This document shows positions 36,759 through 46,112 of a stretch of DNA of 64,000 nt, piece by piece. The stretch comes from an uncultured Lachnospiraceae bacterium. GTDB lineage: Bacteria > Bacillota > Clostridia > Lachnospirales > Lachnospiraceae. The notes beneath the pieces were generated by a model. That model had not been told where the DNA came from and made no database searches. It was given only the letters and a program-made list of their open reading frames with translations. The translations under genes were made by a program, and so were the position numbers. Numbering within the stretch: the stretch's first letter is position 1; each line of letters opens with the position of its first letter. The stretch lies in NCBI GenBank assembly GCA_934339135.1, contig CAKRHP010000015.1:1-64000 (forward strand). The letters run 5' to 3'.

Positions 36759-37691
36759 CTATCCTTCCCTTGAGACATCTTTTTTAGGAGATGTCTTATT
36801 TTGTTTCTTTTTTATTTTATGAGTTGTTTTGATCTCTTTCATCAGAGAGTCATAAGATACCGTTCCCAGTGGAATAATATCTTCTTGAAACAATTTATTA
36901 TCAAATAATGGATCAACGTCTTTCTGTTCGGACAGAAGTTTTTGATAAATTTCCTGCCGGTTATTATAGTCTGTTGTTTGAACAGAACGGATTGCTATGG
37001 AACTGGCATATGCATAACCATCCAGCCAGTTAGTTATAACGTCGTTCCAGTTGGTAAAGCTTTTTTGAAGACGGGAGGCCGCTGGTTCTAACAGAGCCTG
37101 TGCTTCATCAAGATTAACATAATCGGCAATATAGCCCCATTGGACCAAATGAGAAATACGACACAGATCCCATGCAAGCAAGCCTTTATTACCCCAGGTA
37201 TCAGAGATATACTGCAGATTGTCATAATGAGTTTTTAAAATGCCACTTATCTGTTTCAGAGCTTTTTTGCGTTCTTTGGTTGAAAGAGCCTTTAAGTCTC
37301 TGGCTTCTCTTTTATAATCTTTTCGGCTGCCTGTTTTTTGTAAAAAACGAACCTGCCTCAGCAGATCCTTCCGGCTGGAGATGTTCCAGCTGGATTTTAA
37401 GATATTTCTGGCTGCCTGTTTATTGTCCTCGGTTGTCTCATATCCGCCGAAATAATAAGGATTTCCATCGTTAATGGAAATCAGAACAGCTCCCATGGCA
37501 CGTCCCCAGGCCCCAAGATTGGAGTCTTCATTTTCATTATGATCGGTCATAGACTGCGTTGTCTGTGTACTCTGTGGAGTACTGCCGGAATGGTCTGCAG
37601 AGTTGTGTTTGCTGCCGGAACAACCGGTCAGACCTCCGAGAATCAGACAACCGGTTAAGATCCAAGGTAAAAAACAATGTTTTTTTATCAT
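36759..37691 (-). CDS. DUF1266 lipoprotein
   Basis: A 310-residue lipoprotein: signal peptide and lipobox LTGC (near C24), a low-complexity Ser/Thr/Gln linker to about residue 55, then a DUF1266 domain, recognisable by GLLAWDLCRISHLVQWGYIADYVNLDEAQALLEPAASRLQ and SWNDVI-like NWNDVITNWLDGYAYAS. The C-terminus is lysine-rich. DUF1266 has no assigned function. A start at 37691 gives a proper signal peptide, though the AAAGG site is 14 bases away. Longer frames do not yield a signal peptide. Confidence 0.75.
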   Translation of the reverse strand: MIKKHCFLPWILTGCLILGGLTGCSGSKHNSADHSGSTPQSTQTTQSMTDHNENEDSNLGAWGRAMGAVLISINDGNPYYFGGYETTEDNKQAARNILKSSWNISSRKDLLRQVRFLQKTGSRKDYKREARDLKALSTKERKKALKQISGILKTHYDNLQYISDTWGNKGLLAWDLCRISHLVQWGYIADYVNLDEAQALLEPAASRLQKSFTNWNDVITNWLDGYAYASSIAIRSVQTTDYNNRQEIYQKLLSEQKDVDPLFDNKLFQEDIIPLGTVSYDSLMKEIKTTHKIKKKQNKTSPKKDVSREG

Positions 37692-37810
37692 AGTTGTTAT
37701 CAAACCTTTCAAGAAAATACGGATTGGCATTTGAAGAAATAAAATGTCTTGTCTGCAAATGTGCTGCACATATTATATATCTAACTGGTGAAATCTTGCA
37801 ACTGCTGACT

Positions 37811-38719
37811 TTACTCTTCAAGATCAATCATGTACTGCAACTCGCTTCCGTCGGCCGGAGCAGCCCCGAAATCACGTTTGGAGCCATCCGGCAGTGCTTC
37901 AAACAGTTCGGCTTCCCCCTCATGCTCTCCTGTTACAACAGCAAAATAACGAATGGAATCGGTCAATGGATTCCAACGGATCAATATGACCGGGCAGATG
38001 CCTGCATACATATGCTTTGCCGGCATCGTAATTCGGATCACAGTAAGATCCTCTCTGGCATTGATGGAAAGAAAATCGAAATCCTCCTCCTGATATGGAC
38101 ACGGAAGCAGATCCGGATAAGCTTCTTTGTAAAGCATAAGCATCTGAGAACCGCAATTTTCCCGTAAAAGCTGTAATCCCTCGGAGCCCTTGTTAAAAAG
38201 CATTTCCGGAAGAAGCTCCGCTTCGACTCTCTGACGGGAAATAGCATGAAGTTGTGTTTCTGTCAGCTGTGGCGGCTGGACCTTTTTTGCTTCGGTGTTT
38301 TTATTAACATTCAGAGGAATGTCGTGATCAAAGGCATTTAAAAGAATGCCGTCAATGGTTCCGTCTCCGCCCACCAGATCAAGACAGGTAGAAAATGGCA
38401 TTGTCAGGATCAGTGGAAACTGCTGGTCTCCTTTGACGGCCTGCTCCTGTGTCGTGAAAACAGGGAGAAAACGTTTGCCCTCCTTATTTTGTAATACAGC
38501 CGGACGTGGAGAAAGTCCCTCCGGAATTTTCTGTTCTTTGCCGGCACCGGATGCAATCTGCCGAATCAGTGCCGGATCTGTATCCGGTGGAAATGCTGCC
38601 GGTACATATAAATTGCTGTTTTCAAGACATCTCACCAGCCGGTCTAAATTCTCCTTTGTATTTTCTTTGCGTAAAATGCCGGCAAGCTGTTCCAGTTCTT
38701 TATTTTCCCGATTACTCAC
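37811..38719 (-). CDS. SseB-like protein
   Basis: A 302-residue protein with an SseB N-terminal domain (about 20-140: NLDRLVRCLENSNLYVPAAFP, RFLPVFTTQEQAVKG) and a second SseB-like C-terminal half (NCGSQMLMLYKEAYPDLLPCPYQEEDFDFL). SseB was named for enhanced serine sensitivity in E. coli; its biochemical role is unknown. The start codon is GTG behind AAAGGAAAAACCATC. It is first in a run with the DUF1266 lipoprotein, a histidine phosphatase and maf. Confidence 0.8.
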   Translation of the reverse strand: MSNRENKELEQLAGILRKENTKENLDRLVRCLENSNLYVPAAFPPDTDPALIRQIASGAGKEQKIPEGLSPRPAVLQNKEGKRFLPVFTTQEQAVKGDQQFPLILTMPFSTCLDLVGGDGTIDGILLNAFDHDIPLNVNKNTEAKKVQPPQLTETQLHAISRQRVEAELLPEMLFNKGSEGLQLLRENCGSQMLMLYKEAYPDLLPCPYQEEDFDFLSINAREDLTVIRITMPAKHMYAGICPVILIRWNPLTDSIRYFAVVTGEHEGEAELFEALPDGSKRDFGAAPADGSELQYMIDLEE

Positions 38720-38758
38720 GATGGTTTTTCCTTTCTGTTTATGATACTTATATAATTA

Positions 38759-38800
38759 TAATAAATGCCAGAGGATATGATCCTGCACTGGCATTTATGT
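38759..38800 (-). terminator. Hairpin after the LtaS-type gene
   Basis: An 11-bp stem ATAAATGCCAG/CTGGCATTTAT with an inner AGGAT/ATCCT stem and weak T-tract, directly after the stop of the LtaS-type gene on the minus strand. It may also carry the SseB promoter region. Confidence 0.6.
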
Positions 38801-38806
38801 GATATT

Positions 38807-41431
38807 TTAATGTTTCATGTGAAAGAGTTCACTCATTTTATCTTTATCCATATCGCTGTAATATCCATACTGCAGGATTTCATAGTTATTCAGCAGCTTT
38901 TTAACGGTATCTGTTTCGTCATCATTATAGTTGTGCCATTTTCCGTCTGCATCCATATAACCGTTGACATTCATCGCCGGTACATCTGCTGACAGCTTTT
39001 CCAGATACTGATTATAGAGAGGCAGTTCAATTCCGGCTTGTTTCAGAAGCATATTTTCCAGATAGTTGTTACTGATCACAGCATTCTGTTCCTCCTGGAT
39101 ATCATAGTTTGCCCATATGATAAATGGTACGGCATAACGCTTCTGGATATCTTCCAGATTCCAATCGCTCTGCGGCTTTCCTAGAAGTTCTTCATAAAAA
39201 GCTGTCTCAATGGAAGGAAAATGATCTCCAAACATGCATATGATCGTCGGCTCTGTCTGCTTTGAAAAATAATTGATCAGATACTGGAATGCCTGATCCG
39301 ATACGTGAATGGCAGAAAGATATTCTTTTGCTTCCGTATAATAAGAACCCTGGACAGAAACTGGTGTTTTCCAGTTTGTATTGGTCAGATAACCACCATG
39401 GTTCTGAATAGTCATATCAAACAGATACAGCGGTTTATCTCCTTTATTTTCGTATAACTCGATGACCTTTTTGTAGCTTTCTTTGTCACTGATATAACGG
39501 ACATATTCCGGCTTTTTGAAATCATCAATCGTAATAAAATCATCGAACTTCATGCTTTTGTAGGTAGCAACACGGTTCCAGTTTGCACCACTGCTTGGGT
39601 GGACTGCCTTGCAATTGTAGCCATGTTCCTTCAGATATGACGGCAGCGAAAAGGTGGAATTATGCATAAACTGCTGGTAAACATTACAGCCACTCGGGAA
39701 AAATGCCATAGTATTGCCTGTCATTGCCTCAAACTCGGAGTTACTTGTACCGGCACCAAATACAGAAACATAATCCCGTCCCCGGATGGTATTTTTCTTC
39801 ATGCTGTGTATAAATGGAAGGGGATCCATATTATATCGCATATCTCCCACCAGTGAAAAATCTGCCAGACTTTCATTCATGATCAGAATGATGTTTGGTT
39901 TTTTCCCTTTCAGGGAGGTGTTACTCTGGAAAGAGGCATTCGTTTTCATATCTTGTGTGATACCCTTTCCATCCTCCAGTTTTACAGAGGTGGTTTTCGT
40001 TGTGGAAGCAGTATCTTCGGAAGAAGTATCCTTCAAAATCTCCGCTACCTTATCCTCGGAATATCCGGATGGTGTGGATACCCGCAGATAATGAAGATTA
40101 ATGAAATAATTCATATAAAACCCGTTGGCTTTACAGGAAGAAACCTTATTCCATACATTGTCCTGAATGCCGCATGCCGGCAAAATGTTTGTATTATATA
40201 ATATTCCAATGATCGCAATGCCGGAAACCAGTGTGGAGGCAAAACGGATCAGTTTTTTGGAAACGGTACGTTTCTGACGTTTAAAGCGTGTCCGGTAGAT
40301 CAGGATACACCAGATGGCAAATGCCGGAAGAACCACAAATTGTGCCGGTGTCAGAGAAAATGTATAGGTGGATGCCACCTCTGTTGCAGTTGCAACTCCA
40401 AGAATATCTGCCGGAAGAAACGGCGTTCCACGTACATTCATAATAAATAGGTTTGCCAGCCCGATCGGGAACAGGATCAGGTTCATTGCCAGCATAGCGA
40501 TACCCACATTTCCAATCAGTGCGGTGCATAAAAGCTCAATGGCTCCCAGAAGGATCCATGTAAACAGCCATACATTTGGCAGGATCGTCAGAAAGGTTCC
40601 ATTCATCATTTCCAGCATACATGCCAGAAACAGAGGATTAAATATAATGATCAGGATCCGAACCGTCAACAATACGGAAGGATCACTGAGAACCCATTTT
40701 ACAAAATTTCGTGGAGAACGGCGTGTTGTTCTTTTATGTTTTTTACTGTGTTTGATCTCCTTCTGACGGCGTTTGTAATAACGGGCAGAATACTCGGTCA
40801 TGCGCTCAAAAATGATCACGAAAAGGACCAAAATTTCCATAACAAACAGCACCATTGGGAATAACTGACGGTAGCTGTAAGAATAGGATATATTCATGGA
40901 CTTTGCATGGGTCTGCATTTTTAAGGTAGACATATAGGTATTTGGGTCAGTACGATTGGTCGTATTGACTGTAGGGATCAGGGCATATGGAGTATCGTCA
41001 CTGCTGCAGGTCATACGGATGCAGCAGGTTACCCCTTTCGGAATTACGATGGCATGATCCATATTTACGGTAAATTCAGCATTTGGTGTAATATCCTTCA
41101 CCTCGACATCTTCGTTGAATACAATGTCATTATTGCCATCCATTACCTGAATATGAAGAATATCTCCCACTTTGTCTTTTTTGAAGGAGCCGAAGCTGAT
41201 GGAGAATGAGTTGAGAACAACTCTCCGGTCAAAGCAGAACTTTTGCCGGATCACCTCTGTGTCAGGCAGGATTCCGATCACGGCACTGTTACTGTTGCCG
41301 GCCTCAGTGGTTACCTGCTGTAAAGAAACAAGGGAACCGGTCAGAAAATACTGAAGTCCCAGAATACCAATCATCAATATACAAAAAAAAGCGACTCTTT
41401 TTCGAGTGAATTTAAAATATTTACGAAACAT
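38807..41431 (-). CDS. LtaS-type phosphoglycerol transferase (sulfatase fold)
   Basis: An 874-residue envelope enzyme. One N-terminal helix (15-34), a soluble beta-rich domain (45-185), a further helix (190-208), a basic cytoplasmic stretch, about five helices (250-415) and a C-terminal extracellular sulfatase domain (510-870) with metal-binding E520 in ILIMNESLAD, nucleophile T562 in GAGTSNSEFE, and FGDHFPSIE. This is the layout of lipoteichoic acid or related glycerophosphate synthases, but it is larger because of the N-terminal beta domain, so the polymer made is uncertain. It follows the glycosyltransferase gene by 94 bp. Confidence 0.88.
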   Translation of the reverse strand: MFRKYFKFTRKRVAFFCILMIGILGLQYFLTGSLVSLQQVTTEAGNSNSAVIGILPDTEVIRQKFCFDRRVVLNSFSISFGSFKKDKVGDILHIQVMDGNNDIVFNEDVEVKDITPNAEFTVNMDHAIVIPKGVTCCIRMTCSSDDTPYALIPTVNTTNRTDPNTYMSTLKMQTHAKSMNISYSYSYRQLFPMVLFVMEILVLFVIIFERMTEYSARYYKRRQKEIKHSKKHKRTTRRSPRNFVKWVLSDPSVLLTVRILIIIFNPLFLACMLEMMNGTFLTILPNVWLFTWILLGAIELLCTALIGNVGIAMLAMNLILFPIGLANLFIMNVRGTPFLPADILGVATATEVASTYTFSLTPAQFVVLPAFAIWCILIYRTRFKRQKRTVSKKLIRFASTLVSGIAIIGILYNTNILPACGIQDNVWNKVSSCKANGFYMNYFINLHYLRVSTPSGYSEDKVAEILKDTSSEDTASTTKTTSVKLEDGKGITQDMKTNASFQSNTSLKGKKPNIILIMNESLADFSLVGDMRYNMDPLPFIHSMKKNTIRGRDYVSVFGAGTSNSEFEAMTGNTMAFFPSGCNVYQQFMHNSTFSLPSYLKEHGYNCKAVHPSSGANWNRVATYKSMKFDDFITIDDFKKPEYVRYISDKESYKKVIELYENKGDKPLYLFDMTIQNHGGYLTNTNWKTPVSVQGSYYTEAKEYLSAIHVSDQAFQYLINYFSKQTEPTIICMFGDHFPSIETAFYEELLGKPQSDWNLEDIQKRYAVPFIIWANYDIQEEQNAVISNNYLENMLLKQAGIELPLYNQYLEKLSADVPAMNVNGYMDADGKWHNYNDDETDTVKKLLNNYEILQYGYYSDMDKDKMSELFHMKH

Positions 41432-41525
41432 AGTTTTTATTATCCTTCTTCCGTATTAATAATATTTTTCCCAATTTTCGGAAAAGCAATCCATCCTTTA
41501 TGATACTGTTTTCTATCTATTCTTG

Positions 41526-42701
41526 TCAATGAAAAAGATGTGAATTTTTTCTAACAAAATTATGGATTCTCTGATCGCAGGTATGCATTTGAAGAGTTTT
41601 TTGATATCCGTTTGCAGCGATCATTTCCAAACGATCCGCATCCTTTAGAAGACCGGAGATCTGCTGTGCAGCTTCCAGGGGGTTATTTTTATCATACAGG
41701 ATCAGATCCTCTCCTGTCCTGAAATGCTCCGCAAGATAGTCACAACTGTCGGTTATGGCAACACTGCGATTCATCATGGCATTCATGACACGGTCGTGTG
41801 GCCCGTCCTGAAACAGAGGCTGCACATTCAGGATCATTTTGCTTTCCGTTAGTGCACATAACTGCTCCACGTAGCTGCATGGAGGGTGGATAACCAGTCT
41901 GGAAGAATATTTTGTATCATACATCTCCCAGCGAAATCCCATAACATGGACATGGATGCCGGATTCTAAAAGAGTCTGCAGGATTTCTTCCCGGTACCAT
42001 TCCCGGATATAACGGTCGATCAGGCGGGATTTATGTAGTTTTAACGGAAAGAAATCTGTGTCCGGAAGGATTTCCTGACGATATAATTCGTCAATGGTGT
42101 CCGTACTGCCCTGCTTCATTTTCGACAGGATATGCTCTGTCATCTCCCACTGGTCGCTACTGATATTTTCCATTTGCTCCCGGTAGTAGCCGAGTGGTGT
42201 ATAAGTTCCCGGAAAAAGCAGATCCACCGGGCGGTCTTTTACAGGTATGTTTAATGGAATGTCCGGTGCAAAATCTCCTGCCGAAATTCCGGCGAAGGGA
42301 AAGAAAATGACCTCTTTGATATGGGGATAATATGTTTTGATATAGTTCTGATGATATCGGTCCAGACACAAAACATAATAATTCTGCAGAGGAATCTGCA
42401 GGGAAGAATGAAGATGCATCGGATGATCCACGATCATATGAAAAAACGGTGCATCAAAATAATCAAGATAATACCTATCATCCAGCGTGACATTGGGCAG
42501 GCGGGAATTGATATCAAAAATCCCGTCAAAATGATTTCGGGTCAATGCACGGAGTTCCTCTTCCTGGCCGGCAATATCCTCAGACAGCAAAAAAAGCCTT
42601 ACAGAAATGCCCTGCCGTTTCAGAGAACGGCAAAGCATTTTTGCAAAGCACCATGACGAATCATAACTTAAGCGTTTTGACTGAAATATCAATACTTTCA
42701 T
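41526..42701 (-). CDS. CgeB-type glycosyltransferase
   Basis: A 391-residue GT-B-like protein with MKVLIFQSKRLSYDSSW at the N-terminus, a DUF3880-like middle (DAPFFHMIVDHPMHLHSSLQ, YYVLCLDRYHQNYI) and a C-terminal Glyco_trans_1_2 domain (LNVQPLFQDGPHDRVMNAMMNRSVAITDS, GEDLILYDKNNPLEAAQQI). It overlaps the upstream YhfC gene by four bases (ATGA), so the two are coupled. No signal peptide; it acts on the cytosolic face. Acceptor unknown. Confidence 0.82.
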   Translation of the reverse strand: MKVLIFQSKRLSYDSSWCFAKMLCRSLKRQGISVRLFLLSEDIAGQEEELRALTRNHFDGIFDINSRLPNVTLDDRYYLDYFDAPFFHMIVDHPMHLHSSLQIPLQNYYVLCLDRYHQNYIKTYYPHIKEVIFFPFAGISAGDFAPDIPLNIPVKDRPVDLLFPGTYTPLGYYREQMENISSDQWEMTEHILSKMKQGSTDTIDELYRQEILPDTDFFPLKLHKSRLIDRYIREWYREEILQTLLESGIHVHVMGFRWEMYDTKYSSRLVIHPPCSYVEQLCALTESKMILNVQPLFQDGPHDRVMNAMMNRSVAITDSCDYLAEHFRTGEDLILYDKNNPLEAAQQISGLLKDADRLEMIAANGYQKTLQMHTCDQRIHNFVRKNSHLFH

Positions 42702-43600
42702 TTGGATTCATCCTCTTTATTATTTTTGGCAGAAGAATAATTTCCTGCTGCAATATCATGAAATGCTTTTTGATTCTTTTTCTTTTGGATGTCAGCAGGT
42801 GTTCCGCCGGTTTTAAGCCCCTGATAGATCTTTACTCCAAGGGCAAGAACAAGTATGCCATATACAAAAAGAATGATTTCTGTCGGGACAAGGCCGAGAG
42901 CACCCTTCTGGTATAAAGCGGCCGGAACATCCATCAAAAAATGAAGGGCAACGGCAACCCAGTACATGTATTTTTTGCCAGCCACATAAACCGCCTGAAA
43001 TACCAGAATAGACAGGCCAATCTGAACCATCATGGCAGAAATACGCTCCAGATCTGCCATATAGCAGGTGAATTGTGTCACACCTTTAATATTCGCGATC
43101 AGCTGCTTTAATGCGGTAACAGACTGCTCATTATCCTTGTATGCAGCCAGCATTTTATCCATGGAACCACTGTTGATCAACTGACCGTAAGAGTAATACT
43201 GGATATATGTAACACCAAGAACGAGAATGCATTCAATACCGCCATGACCGATTCCGTAGCTGATGGCAGTCTCTTTGTTGGGATGCTTGGTCAGCACGAA
43301 ACGAAATGCCAGATAACGGCCGGTTTCCTCAAATAGTGCCGCCACTAAAGCCGCATAAATGGTATACAATATAACATTTCCATTGATTGCTTTTGATACC
43401 GGATTGCCGGACAAAAGAAAAAAGGAATGTGGGATCATTTCCAACATCCTTGAGAAGGTGATAAACACCATAATACCTACAAAAAACGGTACAAGACTAC
43501 GTTTTGTATACATTTTCCAGGCAACGATCAGCACAACAGGGATCGTGATCGCCAGCAGTCCTGTCTGCAGCATTGCATTTAATACGCTTTGTTCAATCAT
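42698..43600 (-). CDS. YhfC-family intramembrane metalloprotease-like protein
   Basis: A 300-residue membrane protein with about seven helices. Motifs EETGRYLAFR, GIGHGGIE and ALHFLMDVPAAL are those of the YhfC/PrsW-like intramembrane protease group (Glu-rich and His motifs inside helices). The C-terminus is a short cytoplasmic Lys-rich tail. It is promoter-proximal in a cassette with a glycosyltransferase and LtaS-type transferase; its substrate is unknown. Confidence 0.82.
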   Translation of the reverse strand: MIEQSVLNAMLQTGLLAITIPVVLIVAWKMYTKRSLVPFFVGIMVFITFSRMLEMIPHSFFLLSGNPVSKAINGNVILYTIYAALVAALFEETGRYLAFRFVLTKHPNKETAISYGIGHGGIECILVLGVTYIQYYSYGQLINSGSMDKMLAAYKDNEQSVTALKQLIANIKGVTQFTCYMADLERISAMMVQIGLSILVFQAVYVAGKKYMYWVAVALHFLMDVPAALYQKGALGLVPTEIILFVYGILVLALGVKIYQGLKTGGTPADIQKKKNQKAFHDIAAGNYSSAKNNKEDESK

Positions 43601-43653
43601 TATAAACTCCTTCTTTTCTTATTTCTATTTAGAGTAACACACCCTGCTTTTTA

Positions 43654-43682
43654 TTGCAAATTATATTGAAATCGTTTATGAT
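43654..43682 (+). promoter_or_regulatory. Probable promoter of the ABC-class ATPase gene
   Basis: TTGCAA (43654-43659), 17-bp spacer, TATGAT (43677-43682), about 68 bp before the start. Confidence 0.45.
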
Positions 43683-43749
43683 TTTTTAAGATAATTTATA
43701 TCATCTGAAATTGTGAAGATATCATAAGCCAGAAAGGAATGAGCATACG

Positions 43750-45447
43750 ATGAAAAGCAGTACAGAATTAAAGAAAGATATTATGGCCATAGACCACCGG
43801 GGATATCCGGGATATAAAGGGCTGCGGGGCAGCTATCAGTTCGGAGATTTTATCCTGTCCATCGATCATGTGCAGGGAGATCCCTTTGCGTCTCCATCCC
43901 ATCTGTCCGTTACCGTAGACGGAAGCAGGGCTGGATTTCCAAAGGAATATTACACCGGGCAGATAGAACGGATCACGCTGCAGGATCATTTGACCAGACT
44001 GTTTGGAAAGGTCCTGGCACCTCTTTCTTTTAAGGCAAAGGGTTCCGGAAAAAGCGGACTTTTGTCTGTCTCCCACTGTGGTCAGCAGGTCTTAGAGCGG
44101 ACTGCCTGTGAGATTGGAGGGGATGGTTGCGTGACGATCCGTTTTGAGGCAGGCTTTCCGGCGAACGGACGTTCCGTCAATGCCAGAGAGCTGATCAAAA
44201 TGCTGTTTGATTTTGTTCCGGAGGCAGTGGAGCAGGCGTTGTTTTATGCAAAGATAAATCACAATACACTCCAAAAGGCAATCGAACTGGCCGAGGATCA
44301 GCAGTTTATCCGGGAGCATCTGGAGGAGAAAGGTCTCACTGCTTTTCTGGCAGACGGAGCTATCCTGCCGAGAGAAAGCGGTATATCGGATCGTCCCATG
44401 AAGGGAGCGGTTCCGTTCCAAAGTCCCGACAGCCAGAGGGCATCCTTTACTCTCCCACATCATGGTGCAATTTCCGGTATGGGGATCCGGAAAGGCGTCA
44501 CACTTTTTGTAGGTGGCGGTTATCATGGAAAATCTACTCTTCTGCAGGCATTGGAAATGGGTGTTTACAACCACATTCCAGGGGACGGCAGGGAGTTTGT
44601 GATCGCGGATGATACGGCATGGAAGCTTCGTGCCGAGGATGGACGCAGTATTTCCCAGACAGATATTTCTCCGTTTATCAATCATCTGCCAAACAAAAAG
44701 GATACGGTTCACTTTTCTACGGAGGATGCCAGCGGAAGCACTTCGCAGGCCGCCAATCTGATGGAGGCAGTGGAAAGCGGTACTCAGCTTTTCCTGATCG
44801 ATGAGGATACCTCTGCGACTAATTTTATGATCCGGGATGAGCTGATGCAGAAGGTCATCTGTCGTGAGGAGGAGCCTATCACACCGTTTATTGAGCGGGT
44901 CCGCAGTATGTATGAGAATCTGGGGATTTCTTCTGTGATCGTGGCCGGAAGCTCCGGTTCCTTTTTCCAGATTGCCGATACGATCATACAAATGAAAGAA
45001 TACATTCCTTATGACATTACGGACAAGGCAAAGGAGGCCGCCAAAGAATATCCGGTGCTGCATCTGCAGCCGTCCTTCCCTGCTTCGGAGAACATCCGCA
45101 AGCCAAAGGCAAATCAGGCATTGAAAAAGGATCCACGTCTGAAAATGAAAACCATGGGGACCAGTGAAATGCTTCTTGCAAAGGATTCCATCGAACTGCG
45201 TTATCTGGAGCAGCTGATCGACGGAGAACAGACAAATGCGCTGGCGTATGGACTGAAATATCTGGAATTAAACCGGATGAACGGCGCAAAATCCGTGCCA
45301 CAGCTTCTGGATGATCTGGAGCAGATGATCCGGACCAGGGGCTTAGCCTCTCTTTTTGACAGAGAATATGTCCGCTCCGGTCTTGCCATGCCGCGGCGTC
45401 AGGAAATGGCGGCATGTTTGAACCGTTACCGGAAGTTGTACTTTTAA
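43750..45447 (+). CDS. Predicted ATPase of the ABC class (COG3044)
   Basis: A 565-residue soluble protein with Walker A GGGYHGKSTLL (near residue 257), a Q-loop/signature region and Walker B-like LFLIDEDTSATNFMIRD, where the acid pair is followed by the family-typical DTSATNFM. The N-terminal RGYPGYKGLRGSYQFGDFILSIDHVQGDPFA and C-terminal ALKYLELNRMNG stretches are diagnostic of the ABC_ATPase family. No membrane segment or transporter partner is present. Function is unknown. It stands alone on the plus strand and converges with the HD gene 11 bp later. Confidence 0.88.
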   Translation: MKSSTELKKDIMAIDHRGYPGYKGLRGSYQFGDFILSIDHVQGDPFASPSHLSVTVDGSRAGFPKEYYTGQIERITLQDHLTRLFGKVLAPLSFKAKGSGKSGLLSVSHCGQQVLERTACEIGGDGCVTIRFEAGFPANGRSVNARELIKMLFDFVPEAVEQALFYAKINHNTLQKAIELAEDQQFIREHLEEKGLTAFLADGAILPRESGISDRPMKGAVPFQSPDSQRASFTLPHHGAISGMGIRKGVTLFVGGGYHGKSTLLQALEMGVYNHIPGDGREFVIADDTAWKLRAEDGRSISQTDISPFINHLPNKKDTVHFSTEDASGSTSQAANLMEAVESGTQLFLIDEDTSATNFMIRDELMQKVICREEEPITPFIERVRSMYENLGISSVIVAGSSGSFFQIADTIIQMKEYIPYDITDKAKEAAKEYPVLHLQPSFPASENIRKPKANQALKKDPRLKMKTMGTSEMLLAKDSIELRYLEQLIDGEQTNALAYGLKYLELNRMNGAKSVPQLLDDLEQMIRTRGLASLFDREYVRSGLAMPRRQEMAACLNRYRKLYF

Positions 45448-45458
45448 TCACTTTTATA

Positions 45459-46079
45459 TCATTTACTCTGTCCGTTTAATGGGACATCTTCTACGATCCG
45501 GCCTTTATCCAGATTTGGCTGCAGGAAGTTTTCTTTGGCATATTCCCATAAAACCTCGGAGCCCTTGGCGGTGTTTTTGTTGCGCCCAAGGATCTGACTG
45601 AGACGGATTCCTCTGTCAGCCCAGCTTTTACCGTCAGTGGCGGCATTGAGCATCATAGGCTGCAGATTGTCCATGGTTCTGGCAAAGCGGGATTCCGGTG
45701 TGTTTTCTGCCTCAAACTCCTCCCAGATCTCACGGAATTTCTTCCCCTGATCCTCCGGAAGCATCTGGAATAAACGGTCTGCCGCAGCAATCTCCCGGCT
45801 TTTCTGCGTTTTTTTGCCTTCCTCATCGTAGGCGTAGGTGTCTCCGGCGTAAATCTCCACCAGATCATGGATCAAAAGCATGGTCATGGTTCGGAGAACG
45901 TCGATCTCCTCGTTTGCGTATTCGCTGAGAAGTACGGTCATGACTGCCATGTGCCATGCATGCTCTGCGTCATTTTCCTTGCGGACGGCACCGGTCAGCC
46001 AGGTCTGCCGCCCGATAAACTTCTCTTTATCAATTTCCCGGCAGAATGCAATCTGCTGTTCTAATCGTTTCTCATCCAT
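45459..46079 (-). CDS. HD domain hydrolase, YfbR-like
   Basis: A 206-residue HD-superfamily protein with metal ligands visible in NDAEHAWHMAV (H40), LLIHDLVEIYAGD (H71-D72) and DNLQPMML (D). The pattern resembles COG1896 5'-nucleotidases such as YfbR. Substrate probably a deoxynucleoside monophosphate (family inference). It follows cysK by 33 bp on the same strand. Confidence 0.88.
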   Translation of the reverse strand: MDEKRLEQQIAFCREIDKEKFIGRQTWLTGAVRKENDAEHAWHMAVMTVLLSEYANEEIDVLRTMTMLLIHDLVEIYAGDTYAYDEEGKKTQKSREIAAADRLFQMLPEDQGKKFREIWEEFEAENTPESRFARTMDNLQPMMLNAATDGKSWADRGIRLSQILGRNKNTAKGSEVLWEYAKENFLQPNLDKGRIVEDVPLNGQSK

Positions 46080-46112
46080 TTCATTTCACTTCCTGCTCTT
46101 TATCATAAATGC

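Noticed and set aside
44092..45063. Long minus-strand open frame (323 codons) inside the ABC-class ATPase gene
   Set aside because: It is the antisense shadow of a well-recognised family protein, has low-complexity His/Leu/Arg-rich composition and no ribosome binding site.
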